A DNA stretch of 64,000 bases from Hyphomicrobiales bacterium (lineage in GTDB: Bacteria; Pseudomonadota; Alphaproteobacteria; Rhizobiales; Rhizobiaceae), in NCBI GenBank assembly GCA_900473795.1, contig UCMT01000005.1, positions 248,001 through 312,000 of the forward strand. Reading direction: 5' to 3'. This document shows, piece after piece, positions 19,091 through 27,743 of the stretch. The notes below the pieces were generated by a model. That model did no database searches and was not told where the DNA came from. It saw nothing but the letters and a program-made list of their open reading frames with translations. The position numbers and the translations under genes are program-made. Every line of letters begins with the position of its first letter. Within the stretch, counting starts at the first letter, position 1.

Positions 19091-19639
19091 TCAAAACTTC
19101 ACGACCGGCACGGAGCGGTCGGCTTCGTTGGTGATCTCGAAAAAGGCGGCCTTGGCAAAGCCGAAGGGGCCGGCGATGAAATTGGAGGGGAAGCTCTCGA
19201 CCTTGACGTTCAGGTCGCGGGCCGCGCCATTGTAATAGCGGCGGGCCATCTGCACTTCGCTTTCGATCTCCTCCAGCGACTGCTGCAGTTCGGCGAAATT
19301 CTGGTTGGCCTTGAGGTCCGGATAGGCTTCCGCCAGGGCGAAGAGCTTGCCGAGCGCCTGGCTGAGCATCCCTTCCGCGGTAGCCCGCCCGGCGACATCG
19401 CCGGCGGGTACGGCCTGCGCCTTGCTTCGAAGCTCGACGACCTCCTGCAGCGTACTCTTCTCATGGGCGGCATAGCCTTTGACCGTCTCGATCAGGTTCG
19501 GAATGAGATCGGCGCGGCGCTTCAACTGCACGTCGATGCCGGACCACGCCTCCTCCTTCACCTGCCGCGCCTTCACCAGGCCGTTGTAGATGAAGATCAC
19601 GTACAGGATCACGACCGCAGCAATAGCGAGACCGATCAT
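19091..19639 (-). CDS. LemA family protein
   Basis: A 182-residue protein with one N-terminal transmembrane helix (IGLAIAAVVILYVIFIYNGLV), followed by the long helical LemA domain: KARQVKEEAWSGIDVQLKRR, DLIPNLIETVKGY, and ending NFIAGPFGFAKAAFFEI. LemA proteins are membrane-anchored helical bundles of unclear function, commonly encoded beside a DUF2207 or TPM-domain protein. Here the same-strand order is lemA, aroA, DUF2207, with gaps of 91 and 31 bases, so one transcript is likely. Confidence 0.92.
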   Translation of the reverse strand: MIGLAIAAVVILYVIFIYNGLVKARQVKEEAWSGIDVQLKRRADLIPNLIETVKGYAAHEKSTLQEVVELRSKAQAVPAGDVAGRATAEGMLSQALGKLFALAEAYPDLKANQNFAELQQSLEEIESEVQMARRYYNGAARDLNVKVESFPSNFIAGPFGFAKAAFFEITNEADRSVPVVKF

Positions 19640-19842
19640 CGAGGTTTCCTTCCGCTAGACGAGTTTTTTGCAACTTAAGCATCGTGCGCCGCCGTTGGAA
19701 GACAATTTTCCGCCGCCGCCGCCTCCGTCGTCTTTTCGCATTGCGATCGCGCCTGCCCTGTTCCGCCGGGAACCGCGCGACGACGCCGTTTGGTCGATAG
19801 TCCCTCCATCAGATCAGCGCCAAACCGAAAAGAAACGGCACC

Positions 19843-20040
19843 ATGAAAACGCTCGCAACCTTCATCAACGTCATCGCCTTCACGGCCTTGTTCGTCGCCT
19901 ATGCGAGCACCACCTCCGTGGAAAAGCCGACCGGCGTCCGCCGCGCCCTGCAGACCTATGCCGGCCAGCTTCCGACCGGCGCCTATCCGACCCTGAAGCC
20001 GGTCTGGCAGATCGGCGTCGATGCCAGCGATCTGGTCTGA
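19843..20040 (+). CDS. Small membrane protein, 65 aa, unknown
   Basis: ATG 19843 to TGA 20038-20040. The product has one N-terminal hydrophobic segment (FINVIAFTALFVAYAS) that could be a signal or anchor, then a basic/aromatic periplasmic-looking tail. Codon use is like neighbouring genes. The upstream purine stretch AAAAGAAACGG is only a weak ribosome binding site. No family recognised; the gene is isolated between lemA (divergent) and an AT-richer intergenic region. Confidence 0.55.
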   Translation: MKTLATFINVIAFTALFVAYASTTSVEKPTGVRRALQTYAGQLPTGAYPTLKPVWQIGVDASDLV

Positions 20041-20147
20041 ACTCTTTCCCCACATCCGACCGACAAGAACGGCCATACGACTGCGACTTTGACAGCCCGC
20101 TTGCGTCGAGACGCCGATCAAATGTTCAGGTTGCGATAAAGCCCCAT

Positions 20148-20171
20148 GCCGGCCTCGATACCGAGGCCGGC
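20148..20171. repeat. Strong inverted repeat in a 412-base gap
   Basis: GCCGGCCTCG and CGAGGCCGGC form a perfect 10-bp stem around ATAC. Neither strand has a following T-run, so it is not a standard terminator. The surrounding gap (20041-20452) otherwise holds an AT-rich stretch near 20280-20360 that may be promoter DNA, and a short minus-strand frame (see findings). Confidence 0.55.
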
Positions 20172-20452
20172 CATCGCCTGCAGGCAATCGATGCCGTCTG
20201 GTGATCCCCCAAGTTCACCGCGAAAGGCGGGTGATGAAATACCACGCCGGGCCACGCCCACAGATAAGCCGACGAGGATCTAGTTATAACTGGTGATTGC
20301 GACCGGCCGGATAAAGCGTATCCTTATCGCATACTTTTCTAATACACGGCCAATTTGGGCTGCGGCACGGGCCAGAATGGCCGCCTCGAAACCTTACGGC
20401 GCAACGCAGGGCAAAAGCGTCGCCAAACTCTTAATGAAGTGCGACTTGAACC

Positions 20453-20590
20453 ATGACCATTCTCTCGATGATCACCCTCTCGGCACTGGTTCTCATCGGC
20501 GTGAGCCACATGGCGGCCAGTCGGGCGCAGAAACTGGACCAGCGGCAGAAGTGCCTCGTGCCGGTGCGCATCCACACGGACAGGCGCTAG
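20453..20590 (+). CDS. Small membrane protein, 45 aa, unknown
   Basis: ATG 20453 to TAG 20588-20590 encodes a 45-residue peptide with an N-terminal hydrophobic helix (about residues 3-19, SMITLSALVLIGVSH) and a positively charged, glutamine-rich tail with a single cysteine (QKCLVPVRIHTDRR). The charge distribution fits a single-pass membrane protein with a cytosolic tail. The ribosome binding site is weak. It stops 34 bases before the convergent glyQ stop. No family recognised. Confidence 0.45.
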   Translation: MTILSMITLSALVLIGVSHMAASRAQKLDQRQKCLVPVRIHTDRR

Positions 20591-20624
20591 GCGCCGCCTC
20601 GGTCGGGCCTAGTGTTGAAGCTGC

Positions 20625-21587
20625 TCAGGCAGCTTCTTTTGCCAGGTTGACACCGCCTGCATCCGTCAGCAGAAACGCCTCGCCGCAGGCTTTGGCCAGC
20701 GTGCGCACGCGCAGGATATAGCTCTGCCGTTCGGTCACCGAGATCACGCCGCGGGCGTCGAGCAGGTTGAAGACGTGGCTGGCCTTGATGCACTGATCAT
20801 AGGCCGGGAACACGCATTTGTGCAGCATGGCGTTGGCGCCGGTGTCAGGCGCGCCGGCGGCGAGAAGGGCAAGGCACTCCTTTTCGGCGTCGACGAAATG
20901 TTGCTGCAGCATCGCGGTGTTGGCATATTCGAAATTATGGCGTGAATATTCCTGCTCGGCCTGCAGGAAGACGTCGCCATAGCTGATCTTCTCGTCGCCT
21001 TCACGGCCGTTGAAATTCAGATCGTAGACGTTGTCGACGCCCTGGACATACATGGCAAGGCGCTCGAGGCCGTAGGTGAGCTCGCCCGAAACCGGCGAGC
21101 ATTCGATGCCGCAGACCTGCTGGAAATAGGTGAACTGCGACACTTCCATGCCATCGCACCAGCATTCCCAGCCGAGCCCCCAGGCGCCGAGCGTCGGGCT
21201 TTCCCAGTCGTCCTCGACGAAGCGGATGTCATGCAGCAGCGGGTCGAGCCCGATCGCCGCGAGCGAGCCGAGATAGAGTTCCTGCAGGTTTGACGGATTA
21301 GGCTTCAGGATGACCTGATACTGGTAATAATGCTGCAGGCGGTTGGGGTTTTCGCCGTAGCGTCCATCGGTCGGGCGGCGCGATGGCTGAACGTAAGCCG
21401 CCCGCCAGGGCTTCGGCCCGAGGGCGCGCAGCGTCGTTGCCGGGTGAAAGGTACCGGCGCCGACTTCCATGTCATAGGGCTGCAGAACCGCGCATCCCTT
21501 GTCCGCCCAGTAGTTGTGCAGCGTCAGGATCAGCGCCTGAAAGGAGCGCTTCGGGTTCATATGGTCCGGCAGGGCGGCGGTCGTCAT
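20625..21587 (-). CDS. glyQ: Glycine-tRNA ligase alpha subunit
   Basis: The catalytic alpha subunit of the bacterial heterotetrameric glycyl-tRNA synthetase. The recognisable block is [18 protein letters not shown] followed by [17 protein letters not shown], then [20 protein letters not shown] and the motif WELGWE-like [19 protein letters not shown]. The start is placed at ATG 21585-21587 ([16 protein letters not shown]), giving 320 residues, the family length; an in-frame ATG at 21629 adds 14 residues without similarity to the family and without a better ribosome binding site. It is transcribed divergently from the ParD-like gene. Confidence 0.95.
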   Translation of the reverse strand: MTTAALPDHMNPKRSFQALILTLHNYWADKGCAVLQPYDMEVGAGTFHPATTLRALGPKPWRAAYVQPSRRPTDGRYGENPNRLQHYYQYQVILKPNPSNLQELYLGSLAAIGLDPLLHDIRFVEDDWESPTLGAWGLGWECWCDGMEVSQFTYFQQVCGIECSPVSGELTYGLERLAMYVQGVDNVYDLNFNGREGDEKISYGDVFLQAEQEYSRHNFEYANTAMLQQHFVDAEKECLALLAAGAPDTGANAMLHKCVFPAYDQCIKASHVFNLLDARGVISVTERQSYILRVRTLAKACGEAFLLTDAGGVNLAKEAA

Positions 21588-21756
21588 GGCGTCAGTCCAG
21601 GTTGAAATGTGCTGGCTGTCTGGTGCCATGACGGGCGGAAGGGGTCAAGGGGCGGAGGAAGTTGTGGCGTGGGGCAGTTCGGCGCTCTCCTCGCCTTGTT
21701 TCGTTGCAGCAGGTTTGCCGCCTGTGATAGGCTTTCGTTGAACCGAGGACCAACAC

Positions 21757-22026
21757 ATGACCGTCAAAATCTCTATCGAACTGGACGACAGCCACCGCGA
21801 GTTCGCCGAAAAAATGGTGAAGGATGGCGTGTACCCGTCGATTTCCAGCGTCGTTCAGGCCGGCATCGAGCAGATGATGCAGAATGACGAGGTTCCTGCG
21901 GATGCATTGGCCGAAATGGCGGACGAAATCCACCGGCGGATGGAACTGCCGAAGGAACAGTGGATTTCGATGCGAGACGATAACGTCTTCGACCGCGTTC
22001 GGGCTCGCCTGGCAGCGCGAAAATAG
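21757..22026 (+). CDS. ParD-like antitoxin
   Basis: An 89-residue protein with a ribbon-helix-helix N-terminus (KISIELDDSHREFAEKMVKDGVYPSISSVVQAGIEQMMQ), as in CopG/ParD antitoxins, and an acidic C-terminal tail that would wrap the toxin. The ParE-like toxin frame begins 10 bases after its stop. ParD-type antitoxins repress their own operon; no clear operator was identified in the 127 bases shared with glyQ. Confidence 0.88.
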   Translation: MTVKISIELDDSHREFAEKMVKDGVYPSISSVVQAGIEQMMQNDEVPADALAEMADEIHRRMELPKEQWISMRDDNVFDRVRARLAARK

Positions 22027-22036
22027 CACCCTGATC

Positions 22037-22354
22037 GTGGCGTACAACGTTAGATACCACGCCAAGATCGAACAGGATCTTTTCGATATTTTCTTACTGA
22101 TAGAAAGTTATGCCGGGTCCGACATTGCTCACGCCAAGCTGAATGAATTCGAAAAAGTCTTTGCCAATCTCGCGAACTTCCCGCACATCGGCTCGTTGAG
22201 AAACGAATTGCACCCCGGTCTGCGTGCAATCCCGACAGGCGAAAAAGGTGTCGTCTGTTTCACCGTGGACGACGACGATCAAAGCGCCTTCGTCATCTGT
22301 GTGACCTATGCCGGCGCCAATTGGCAAGCGCGGGTCAAAGAACGCCAGGAATAG
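22037..22354 (+). CDS. ParE/RelE-fold toxin
   Basis: The likely start is GTG 22037 (VAYNVRYHAKIEQDLF), 10 bases after the antitoxin stop; the frame is open further upstream inside the antitoxin gene but that part is not toxin-like. The 105-residue product follows the ParE/RelE pattern: YHAKIEQDLFDIFLLIE, FPHIGSLRNELHPGLRAIPTGEKGVVCFTVDD and a final VTYAGANWQ. ParE toxins inhibit DNA gyrase, RelE toxins cleave mRNA; the sequence alone does not decide which. No residue is obviously broken, so the pair may be active. Confidence 0.82.
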   Translation: MAYNVRYHAKIEQDLFDIFLLIESYAGSDIAHAKLNEFEKVFANLANFPHIGSLRNELHPGLRAIPTGEKGVVCFTVDDDDQSAFVICVTYAGANWQARVKERQE

Positions 22355-22356
22355 CA

Positions 22357-22545
22357 TCACTCCGGCTTCTTCAGCCTGTATTCCCCCGTCACCGGGTCCT
22401 TGACCAGCGTGCCCTGGGTGCCGGTTTCCTGCTGGCGGCGGACGTCCTGCTGGCGGCGGGCGAGTTTTTCGGCGTCGGCCACGAACTTGCGGTAGCCGAT
22501 CCAGGCGATGGCTGCAAACAGCAGCAGAAGAATGAGTTGCGGCAT
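22357..22545 (-). CDS. Small membrane protein, 62 aa
   Basis: The start is ATG 22543-22545, preceded by an excellent ribosome binding site (GGGGGAGGAGCG on the minus strand). The protein has one N-terminal transmembrane helix (LILLLLFAAIAWIGYRKFV) and a charged, glutamine-rich cytosolic part ending in a TLVKDPVTGEYRLKK motif. That motif (KDP-x-TGxYR) is seen in small conserved rhizobial proteins of unknown role. It lies 28 bases downstream of the S49 peptidase gene on the same strand and is probably in its operon. Confidence 0.75.
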   Translation of the reverse strand: MPQLILLLLFAAIAWIGYRKFVADAEKLARRQQDVRRQQETGTQGTLVKDPVTGEYRLKKPE

Positions 22546-22573
22546 CGCTCCTCCCCCGTTTCCTTTAAGATGA

Positions 22574-23440
22574 TCAAAGGCCGAAGCGGGCCCATAATGC
22601 TCTTTCTTCGGCCACCTCCGCAAGACCGGAAACGGCCGAAGCCGCGACGCGTTCAGCCATTCCGCCTGCCAAAGACGCACCGGGCTGGCGCCTGCCGAAC
22701 AGGCCGCGCGACGCGGAAACGAGCTGCAACTCAGTTTTCTCGCCGAAACGCTTCTTCAGTTCGCCGCGCATATCGCCGAGACTGTCGACAAGGCCGAGTT
22801 CCTGGCCGCGCTTGCCGGTCCAGAACAGGCCGGAGAAGATATCCGGCGTGTCCGCAAGCAGATGGCCGCGCCGCGCCTTGACCATGCCGATGAAGACATC
22901 GTGGATCTCGAGCTGCAGGCTCTTCAGATACTCGATTTCGTTTTCCTTTTCCGGCTGGAAGGGATCGAGCATCGCCTTGTTGTTGCCGGCCGTATAAACG
23001 CGCCGCTCGACGCCGATCTTCTTTAAAAGTTCCGGAAAGCCGAAGCCGCCGGAAACGACGCCGATGGACCCGACGATCGAGGTCGGGTCGGCAATGATCT
23101 CATCGCCGGCCAAAGCGATCATATAGCCGCCGGACGCCGCGACGTCCTCGACGAAGATGATGACGCGCTTCTTCTTCTCTTCAGCGAGATCGCGGATGCG
23201 TTGATAGATCAGCCGCGATTGCACTGGCGAGCCTCCAGGCGAATTGACCGAGATGGCGACGGCCGGCGCACCTTTCATCGAAAAGGCCTTGTCGAGCACC
23301 GGAGCAACCGAGGCAAGGTTGAGCGGCGGGCGAAACTGGCTGCCGCCAGCCATGATCGCACCGTGCAGCCTGACGACCGGGATCGTCAGGCCCTCCTTGC
23401 GAAAACGCCTCGGCAGAAGCCTTCTGAAAAATCGGGCCAT
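22574..23440 (-). CDS. S49 family serine peptidase (SppA/SohB type)
   Basis: The start is ATG 23438-23440 (MARFFRRLLPRR), with GGGAG 6 bases upstream. The 288-residue protein has the S49 Ser/Lys dyad: S103 in VAASGGYM and K155 in AGNNKAM, spaced 52 residues as in Bacillus and archaeal SppA. The NSPGGSP turn (67-73) forms the oxyanion region. No strong N-terminal transmembrane helix is visible, unlike typical signal-peptide peptidases, so it may be a soluble or peripherally attached enzyme. S49 enzymes degrade signal peptides and membrane protein fragments. Confidence 0.92.
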   Translation of the reverse strand: MARFFRRLLPRRFRKEGLTIPVVRLHGAIMAGGSQFRPPLNLASVAPVLDKAFSMKGAPAVAISVNSPGGSPVQSRLIYQRIRDLAEEKKKRVIIFVEDVAASGGYMIALAGDEIIADPTSIVGSIGVVSGGFGFPELLKKIGVERRVYTAGNNKAMLDPFQPEKENEIEYLKSLQLEIHDVFIGMVKARRGHLLADTPDIFSGLFWTGKRGQELGLVDSLGDMRGELKKRFGEKTELQLVSASRGLFGRRQPGASLAGGMAERVAASAVSGLAEVAEERALWARFGL

Positions 23441-23523
23441 CTCAACTCCCTGCATTCACTTTTTGGTTTTCGTGATGGCATGTATGCATTGACAGGCCAA
23501 ACGCAATGGCGCTGCCGCGAAAA

Positions 23524-24303
23524 TCATCGCCGGCGACGATAGGCGGCGCGGCCGTTGTTCAGGTCATCGACGAAGGCGGAGAATTTGTGCGTGCCGTCCT
23601 CGTGCATGATCAGCGGCGCCCGCAGTGCCAGCCGGGCACGACTCTGCTTGATGCCGGTGACGAGGATGCGCACCGCGTTTTCGCCCGTTCGCGGATGCAG
23701 GGCGGTGATCTCGATGCCGCCGAACCGGCGGCCGCAGGCGGAAATGATCTCGGCGATCGATTCCGGCCGGGCGATCAGCGACAGTTGCCCGCCCGGCTTC
23801 ATGATGGCGCCCGCGGTGCGGATCCAGATGTCGAACAGACCCTCGGTCATCGCATGCGCCTCGGCCCTCAGGGCGTCAGGGGTCTTGCGGTCGGATGCAT
23901 GGTTGAAGGGCGGATTCATGATGACGTGATCGAACGTGTCGTCGGGAAGGCCTGCGGCGACCCGCGCCCGGCCGGTGAGCGCGACATCGGCTTCAAGCAC
24001 GGACACGCGGGAACTGAGCCGCTCGTTCTGCGCCAGCGCGAGGCTCTTGCGGGCGAACTCGGCCATCAGCGGCGAACGCTCGACCAGCAGCACCTGCGCA
24101 TTCTCCAGCCGCGAGGCAACGGCCATGCCGGACGCACCGGCGCCTGCGCCGAGGTCGGCAACCCTGAACGGCTTGTCGCAGGCGACCAGCGAGGCAAGCA
24201 GCATCGCGTCCATCCCGGACCGGTGCCCCTGCCCCAGCGGCTGGATCACGTGGAATTGACCGCGGTGGAAGCTGTCGGTGGTTGCGGTGGCCGACGTGGT
24301 CAT
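23524..24303 (-). CDS. TrmN6-like N6-adenine methyltransferase
   Basis: A 259-residue SAM-dependent methyltransferase. The SAM-binding loop DLGAGAGASG (50-59) and the N6-adenine catalytic motif NPPFN (130-134) are intact, with the QPLGQGHRSGMDAMLLA block (21-37) typical of the tRNA1(Val) A37 methyltransferase (TrmN6/YfiC) group. It probably methylates a tRNA adenine, though substrate cannot be read from the sequence. Its ATG overlaps the TGA of the DUF2007 gene by 4 bases (ATGA), so the two are translationally coupled. Confidence 0.88.
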   Translation of the reverse strand: MTTSATATTDSFHRGQFHVIQPLGQGHRSGMDAMLLASLVACDKPFRVADLGAGAGASGMAVASRLENAQVLLVERSPLMAEFARKSLALAQNERLSSRVSVLEADVALTGRARVAAGLPDDTFDHVIMNPPFNHASDRKTPDALRAEAHAMTEGLFDIWIRTAGAIMKPGGQLSLIARPESIAEIISACGRRFGGIEITALHPRTGENAVRILVTGIKQSRARLALRAPLIMHEDGTHKFSAFVDDLNNGRAAYRRRR

Positions 24304-24524
24304 GCGTCCCGCAATTCCGCCCCGAGCCCGGCGTCGATCAGGATCTGCCTTGCCTCGTCCGCATCGTCCTCATCGACCAGAAAACGGCGGGGCAGCAGGC
24401 CGAGCGAGCCTTCGAGGATGCTCATGCCCTGGTCGGCGATGAAGCAGCCGATGCCTGCCTCTTTCATCAGGCTTTCGGCGAAAGAAAGGACGACGGCGTC
24501 GTTGGTGCGGATCAATTCTTTCAT
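24300..24524 (-). CDS. DUF2007 domain protein (putative signal-transducing protein)
   Basis: ATG 24522-24524 to TGA 24300-24302, 74 residues: MKELIRTNDAVVLSFAESLMKE, then GIGCFIADQGMSILEGSLGLLPRRFLV and an acidic DEDDADEARQIL helix. This is the DUF2007 pattern, a small ACT-like fold of unknown function frequently found just before this type of methyltransferase in alphaproteobacteria. The coupled ATGA overlap suggests the two products act together. It is divergent from the polyprenyl synthase, which starts about 110 bases away. Confidence 0.85.
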   Translation of the reverse strand: MKELIRTNDAVVLSFAESLMKEAGIGCFIADQGMSILEGSLGLLPRRFLVDEDDADEARQILIDAGLGAELRDA

Positions 24525-24633
24525 TCCGGATCGTTTTCCTGCCTTATTTGAAGAAGCGGGACAATTCGCCTCTTGCCGCCACAAGGCCCCCTTTCTATTG
24601 TCCGAACTGGAATTTGAACAGGAGTGCCTTGCG

Positions 24634-25650
24634 TTGGGCGTAGTGATACCGCTGGAAGACAGCAAAAACAAACAGGCATCCGTGAAGCCGCTCGTCGACC
24701 TGACGAAGGCGGACATGGAGCGCGTCAACCAATTGATCCTGTCCAAGGCCGGTTCCGACGTCCAGATGATCCCGGAAGTGGCAAACCATCTGATTTCCTC
24801 GGGCGGCAAACGCCTGCGGCCGATGCTGACGCTCGCTTCCGCCTCGATGTTCGGCTTTGCCGGCGATGCGCATGTGAAGCTCGCGACCTCCGTCGAATTC
24901 ATGCACACGGCCACCCTGCTGCACGACGACGTGGTCGACGAAAGCGACCTGCGCCGCGGAAAATCAACGGCGCGGATGATCTGGGGCAACCAGGCGAGCG
25001 TTCTCGTCGGCGACTTCCTGCTCGGCCAGGCTTTCCGCATGATGGTCGATGTCGGCTCGCTGGAGGCGCTCGACGTGCTTTCGACGGCAGCTTCGGTGAT
25101 CGCCGAGGGCGAGGTGCTGCAGCTTTCCGTCGCCAAGAACATGGAAACGACCGAGGACGACTATCTCTCGGTCATCCGCGCCAAGACGGCGGCACTGTTT
25201 GCCGCTGCCGCCGAAGTCGGCCCGATCGTCGCCAAGACCGACAAGGCGAGCCGCAATGCGCTGAAATCCTACGGCATGAATCTCGGCCTCGCCTTCCAGC
25301 TAGTCGATGACGTACTCGACTACGGCGGCAAGGCCGCCGATCTCGGCAAGAATGTCGGCGACGATTTCCGCGAGGGCAAGATCACCCTTCCGGTGATCCT
25401 CTCCTATCGCCGCGGCACGGCCGACGAGCGCAGCTTCTGGCGCGAGGCGATCGAGGGCGGCAAGAGCGACGACCAGAACCTCGAAAAGGCCCTCGGTCTC
25501 ATCACCCGCTATGGCGGCCTGAGCGATACGATCACCCGGGCGCAGCACTATGGGACGATCGCCCGCGATGCGCTCGCGCCCTTGCCGCAGTCTCCGTGGA
25601 AGGCGGCTCTTCTCGAGGTGATCGATTTCTGCATCGAACGGGTGAGCTGA
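24634..25650 (+). CDS. ispB: Long-chain trans-polyprenyl diphosphate synthase
   Basis: The start is set at TTG 24634 (LGVVIPLEDSKNKQASVKPL), preceded by CAGGAG; the frame stays open for another 1.1 kb upstream but that DNA encodes the divergent methyltransferase. The 338-residue enzyme has both aspartate-rich motifs, LLHDDVVDES and LVDDVLDYGG, plus GGKRLRPML and GKITLPV. It makes the all-trans C45-C50 side chain of ubiquinone, the substrate of UbiA encoded at the start of this window. Alternative start: ATG 24715, which would drop the N-terminal helix. Confidence 0.92.
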   Translation: MGVVIPLEDSKNKQASVKPLVDLTKADMERVNQLILSKAGSDVQMIPEVANHLISSGGKRLRPMLTLASASMFGFAGDAHVKLATSVEFMHTATLLHDDVVDESDLRRGKSTARMIWGNQASVLVGDFLLGQAFRMMVDVGSLEALDVLSTAASVIAEGEVLQLSVAKNMETTEDDYLSVIRAKTAALFAAAAEVGPIVAKTDKASRNALKSYGMNLGLAFQLVDDVLDYGGKAADLGKNVGDDFREGKITLPVILSYRRGTADERSFWREAIEGGKSDDQNLEKALGLITRYGGLSDTITRAQHYGTIARDALAPLPQSPWKAALLEVIDFCIERVS

Positions 25651-25913
25651 TCGGGCGATCCGCCCGGAAGCCTTCGAGGAAATTCTTGCCGCACCGCGCC
25701 AAAAAAGCCATGCTGTGCATTCATGATGACATCGTTGCCACGTCACCGCCGCAACCGAAGGCGGTAGATCTTGACGGCAACCTGTCGAATTGCGTCTTGC
25801 CCCGCGCTCAAACCGATTCCGGTTTGCCGGGTTATACGCTAATGATTTGGGACTGATTCCGCGCGAATCCGGCGTCGGCGCCAAGGGGCGCCGCCCGTAA
25901 CGAAAGGCTTGTC

Positions 25914-27734
25914 ATGCGGCAAAAACACCTTCTTCGCCTGCTCAGCGGCGCAGCGTTCCTGGCCCTGGCGTCGATTTCCGGCGCTTCCCAGAGCTTTGCC
26001 GAGGAAAAGGCCGCGGTGGAGGAAAGCAAGCCTTTCGATGTGGATTCGGTCAACAGCTTCTCGGGCGCGTTCCTCGCCGCCCGCACCGCCGATGTCGATC
26101 ACGACCTCGATGTAGCGACCAGGCTCTACCGCACGGCGCTCGAATTCGAGCCGGACAATCTCGAGGTCAAGCAGCGCCTGATGATCACGCTGCTGATGAA
26201 TGGCGACTTCGACGACGGCGTGAAGATCGCCGAGGAGCTGAAGTCCGACGGCTCCGTCGAGCGCATCACCACGATCGCCCGTGCCGTCGAGGCGATCCGC
26301 AAGCGCGAATACCGACATGCCCAGAAAATCCTGAATTATGATGGCCCGAACGATCTCGACCGGCTGATGAACGGCCTGCTGCTCGGCTGGGCGAAGGCCG
26401 GGGAAGGCAAGCCGAAGGAGGCGATCGCCGGGATCGACGCCATGGAAGGGCCGGAATGGTTCAAGATTTTCAAATCCTACAATGAAGGTGCCATCGCGCT
26501 TGCTGCGGGCGACAAATCCACGGCCCGTTCGAAGCTGAACGACGCCGTTCTCGACCGCGAAGGCGGCACCGCCGCGCCGGATACCTTCATGCGCGCCGTC
26601 GTCGCGCTGGCAAAACTGGAAGCGCGCGATGGCAACAAGCAGAAGGCGCTCGACGCCGTTGCCGTGGGCGAGGGTTTCATCAACAACTATGCCCCGCTGA
26701 AGGCGCTGCGCAAGAGCATCGAAGAGGGCAAGCCGCAGGAACAACAGGTGCGCAGCGCGGCCCAGGGAGCCGCTGCCGTGCTGTTCTCGATCGGCGCTGC
26801 CCTCAACCGTGATGGCGCGGAAGATATCGTTTCGCTCTACCTGCAGACGGCCCGGGCGCTCGATCCGGAAAGCGCCGATATCCTCGTCATGCTCGGCGGC
26901 ATTGCCGAAAACCTGAAGAAGCCGGAACGGGCAATCGCGCTCTACAAGAGCGTTCCGGAAAATTCGCCGATGCGCCGGCTCTCCGAAATGCAGCTCGGCT
27001 TGAGCCTCGCTTCGATCGGCAAGGTGGAGGAAGCCAAGAAGCACCTGAAGGCGCTGATCGATCTCGATCCCAAAGACGTGCGCAGCTATATCGCCTACGG
27101 CAGCGTGCTGTCCGATGCCAAGGATTACAAGGAGATGGGGCTGGTTTACGACCGCGCGGTGGAGGCGATCGGGCCTGTGCCGCAGCGCGGCGACTGGACG
27201 ATCTTCTTCCAGCGCGGCATCGCCTATGAGCGCCAGAAAATCTGGGCCAAGGCCGAGCCGAGCTTCAAGAAGGCTCTTGAGCTCAACCCCGACCAGCCGC
27301 AGGTTCTGAACTATCTCGGCTATTCCTGGGTCGACATGAACATCAATCTCGAGGAAGGCCTCGGCATGATCCGCAAGGCGGTCGAGCTGAAGCCGGATGA
27401 CGGCTACATCGTCGATTCGCTCGGCTGGGCCTATTACCGGATGAACCGTTTCGATGATGCCGTCGTCGAACTCGAGCGCGCCGCCGAGCTGATGGCCGGC
27501 GATGCGACGATCAACGACCATCTCGGCGACGCCTACTGGCGCGTCGGGCGCAAGCTCGAAGCCGTGTTCCAGTGGAACCAGGCGCTGGCGCTGAAGCCGG
27601 AAGAGGCGGAGATCCCGAAGATCAAGGCGAAGATCGAGAACGGCCTGCCGCCGGTCGAGGCCAAGGTTCCGGCAGCCGCCGAAACCCAGCCCGAGAAGGT
27701 CGTGCCGGACGCCGCAACGGGCAAGAAATCCTGA
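25914..27734 (+). CDS. Secreted tetratricopeptide repeat protein
   Basis: A 606-residue protein with a signal peptide (LLSGAAFLALASISGASQSFA, cleaved near residue 29). The rest is helical with recognisable TPR units: AARTADVDHDLDVATRLYRTALEFEPDN near the start, then ALDLEPESAD-like repeats and a strong C-terminal set (ALELNPDQPQVLNYLGYSWVD, AVELKPDDGYIVDSLGWAYY, GDATINDHLGDAYWRVG). It is probably a periplasmic or outer-membrane-associated scaffold. It precedes ispE by 9 bases, so the two are likely co-transcribed. The tail is Pro/Ala/Glu-rich. No catalytic domain was seen. Confidence 0.9.
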   Translation: MRQKHLLRLLSGAAFLALASISGASQSFAEEKAAVEESKPFDVDSVNSFSGAFLAARTADVDHDLDVATRLYRTALEFEPDNLEVKQRLMITLLMNGDFDDGVKIAEELKSDGSVERITTIARAVEAIRKREYRHAQKILNYDGPNDLDRLMNGLLLGWAKAGEGKPKEAIAGIDAMEGPEWFKIFKSYNEGAIALAAGDKSTARSKLNDAVLDREGGTAAPDTFMRAVVALAKLEARDGNKQKALDAVAVGEGFINNYAPLKALRKSIEEGKPQEQQVRSAAQGAAAVLFSIGAALNRDGAEDIVSLYLQTARALDPESADILVMLGGIAENLKKPERAIALYKSVPENSPMRRLSEMQLGLSLASIGKVEEAKKHLKALIDLDPKDVRSYIAYGSVLSDAKDYKEMGLVYDRAVEAIGPVPQRGDWTIFFQRGIAYERQKIWAKAEPSFKKALELNPDQPQVLNYLGYSWVDMNINLEEGLGMIRKAVELKPDDGYIVDSLGWAYYRMNRFDDAVVELERAAELMAGDATINDHLGDAYWRVGRKLEAVFQWNQALALKPEEAEIPKIKAKIENGLPPVEAKVPAAAETQPEKVVPDAATGKKS

Positions 27735-27743
27735 CCCCCTCAG

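Noticed and set aside
23506-24633. N-terminal extension of the polyprenyl synthase to 714 residues
   Set aside because: The first 376 codons lie opposite the methyltransferase and DUF2007 genes and do not look like any isoprenoid enzyme; TTG 24634 with CAGGAG gives the normal length.
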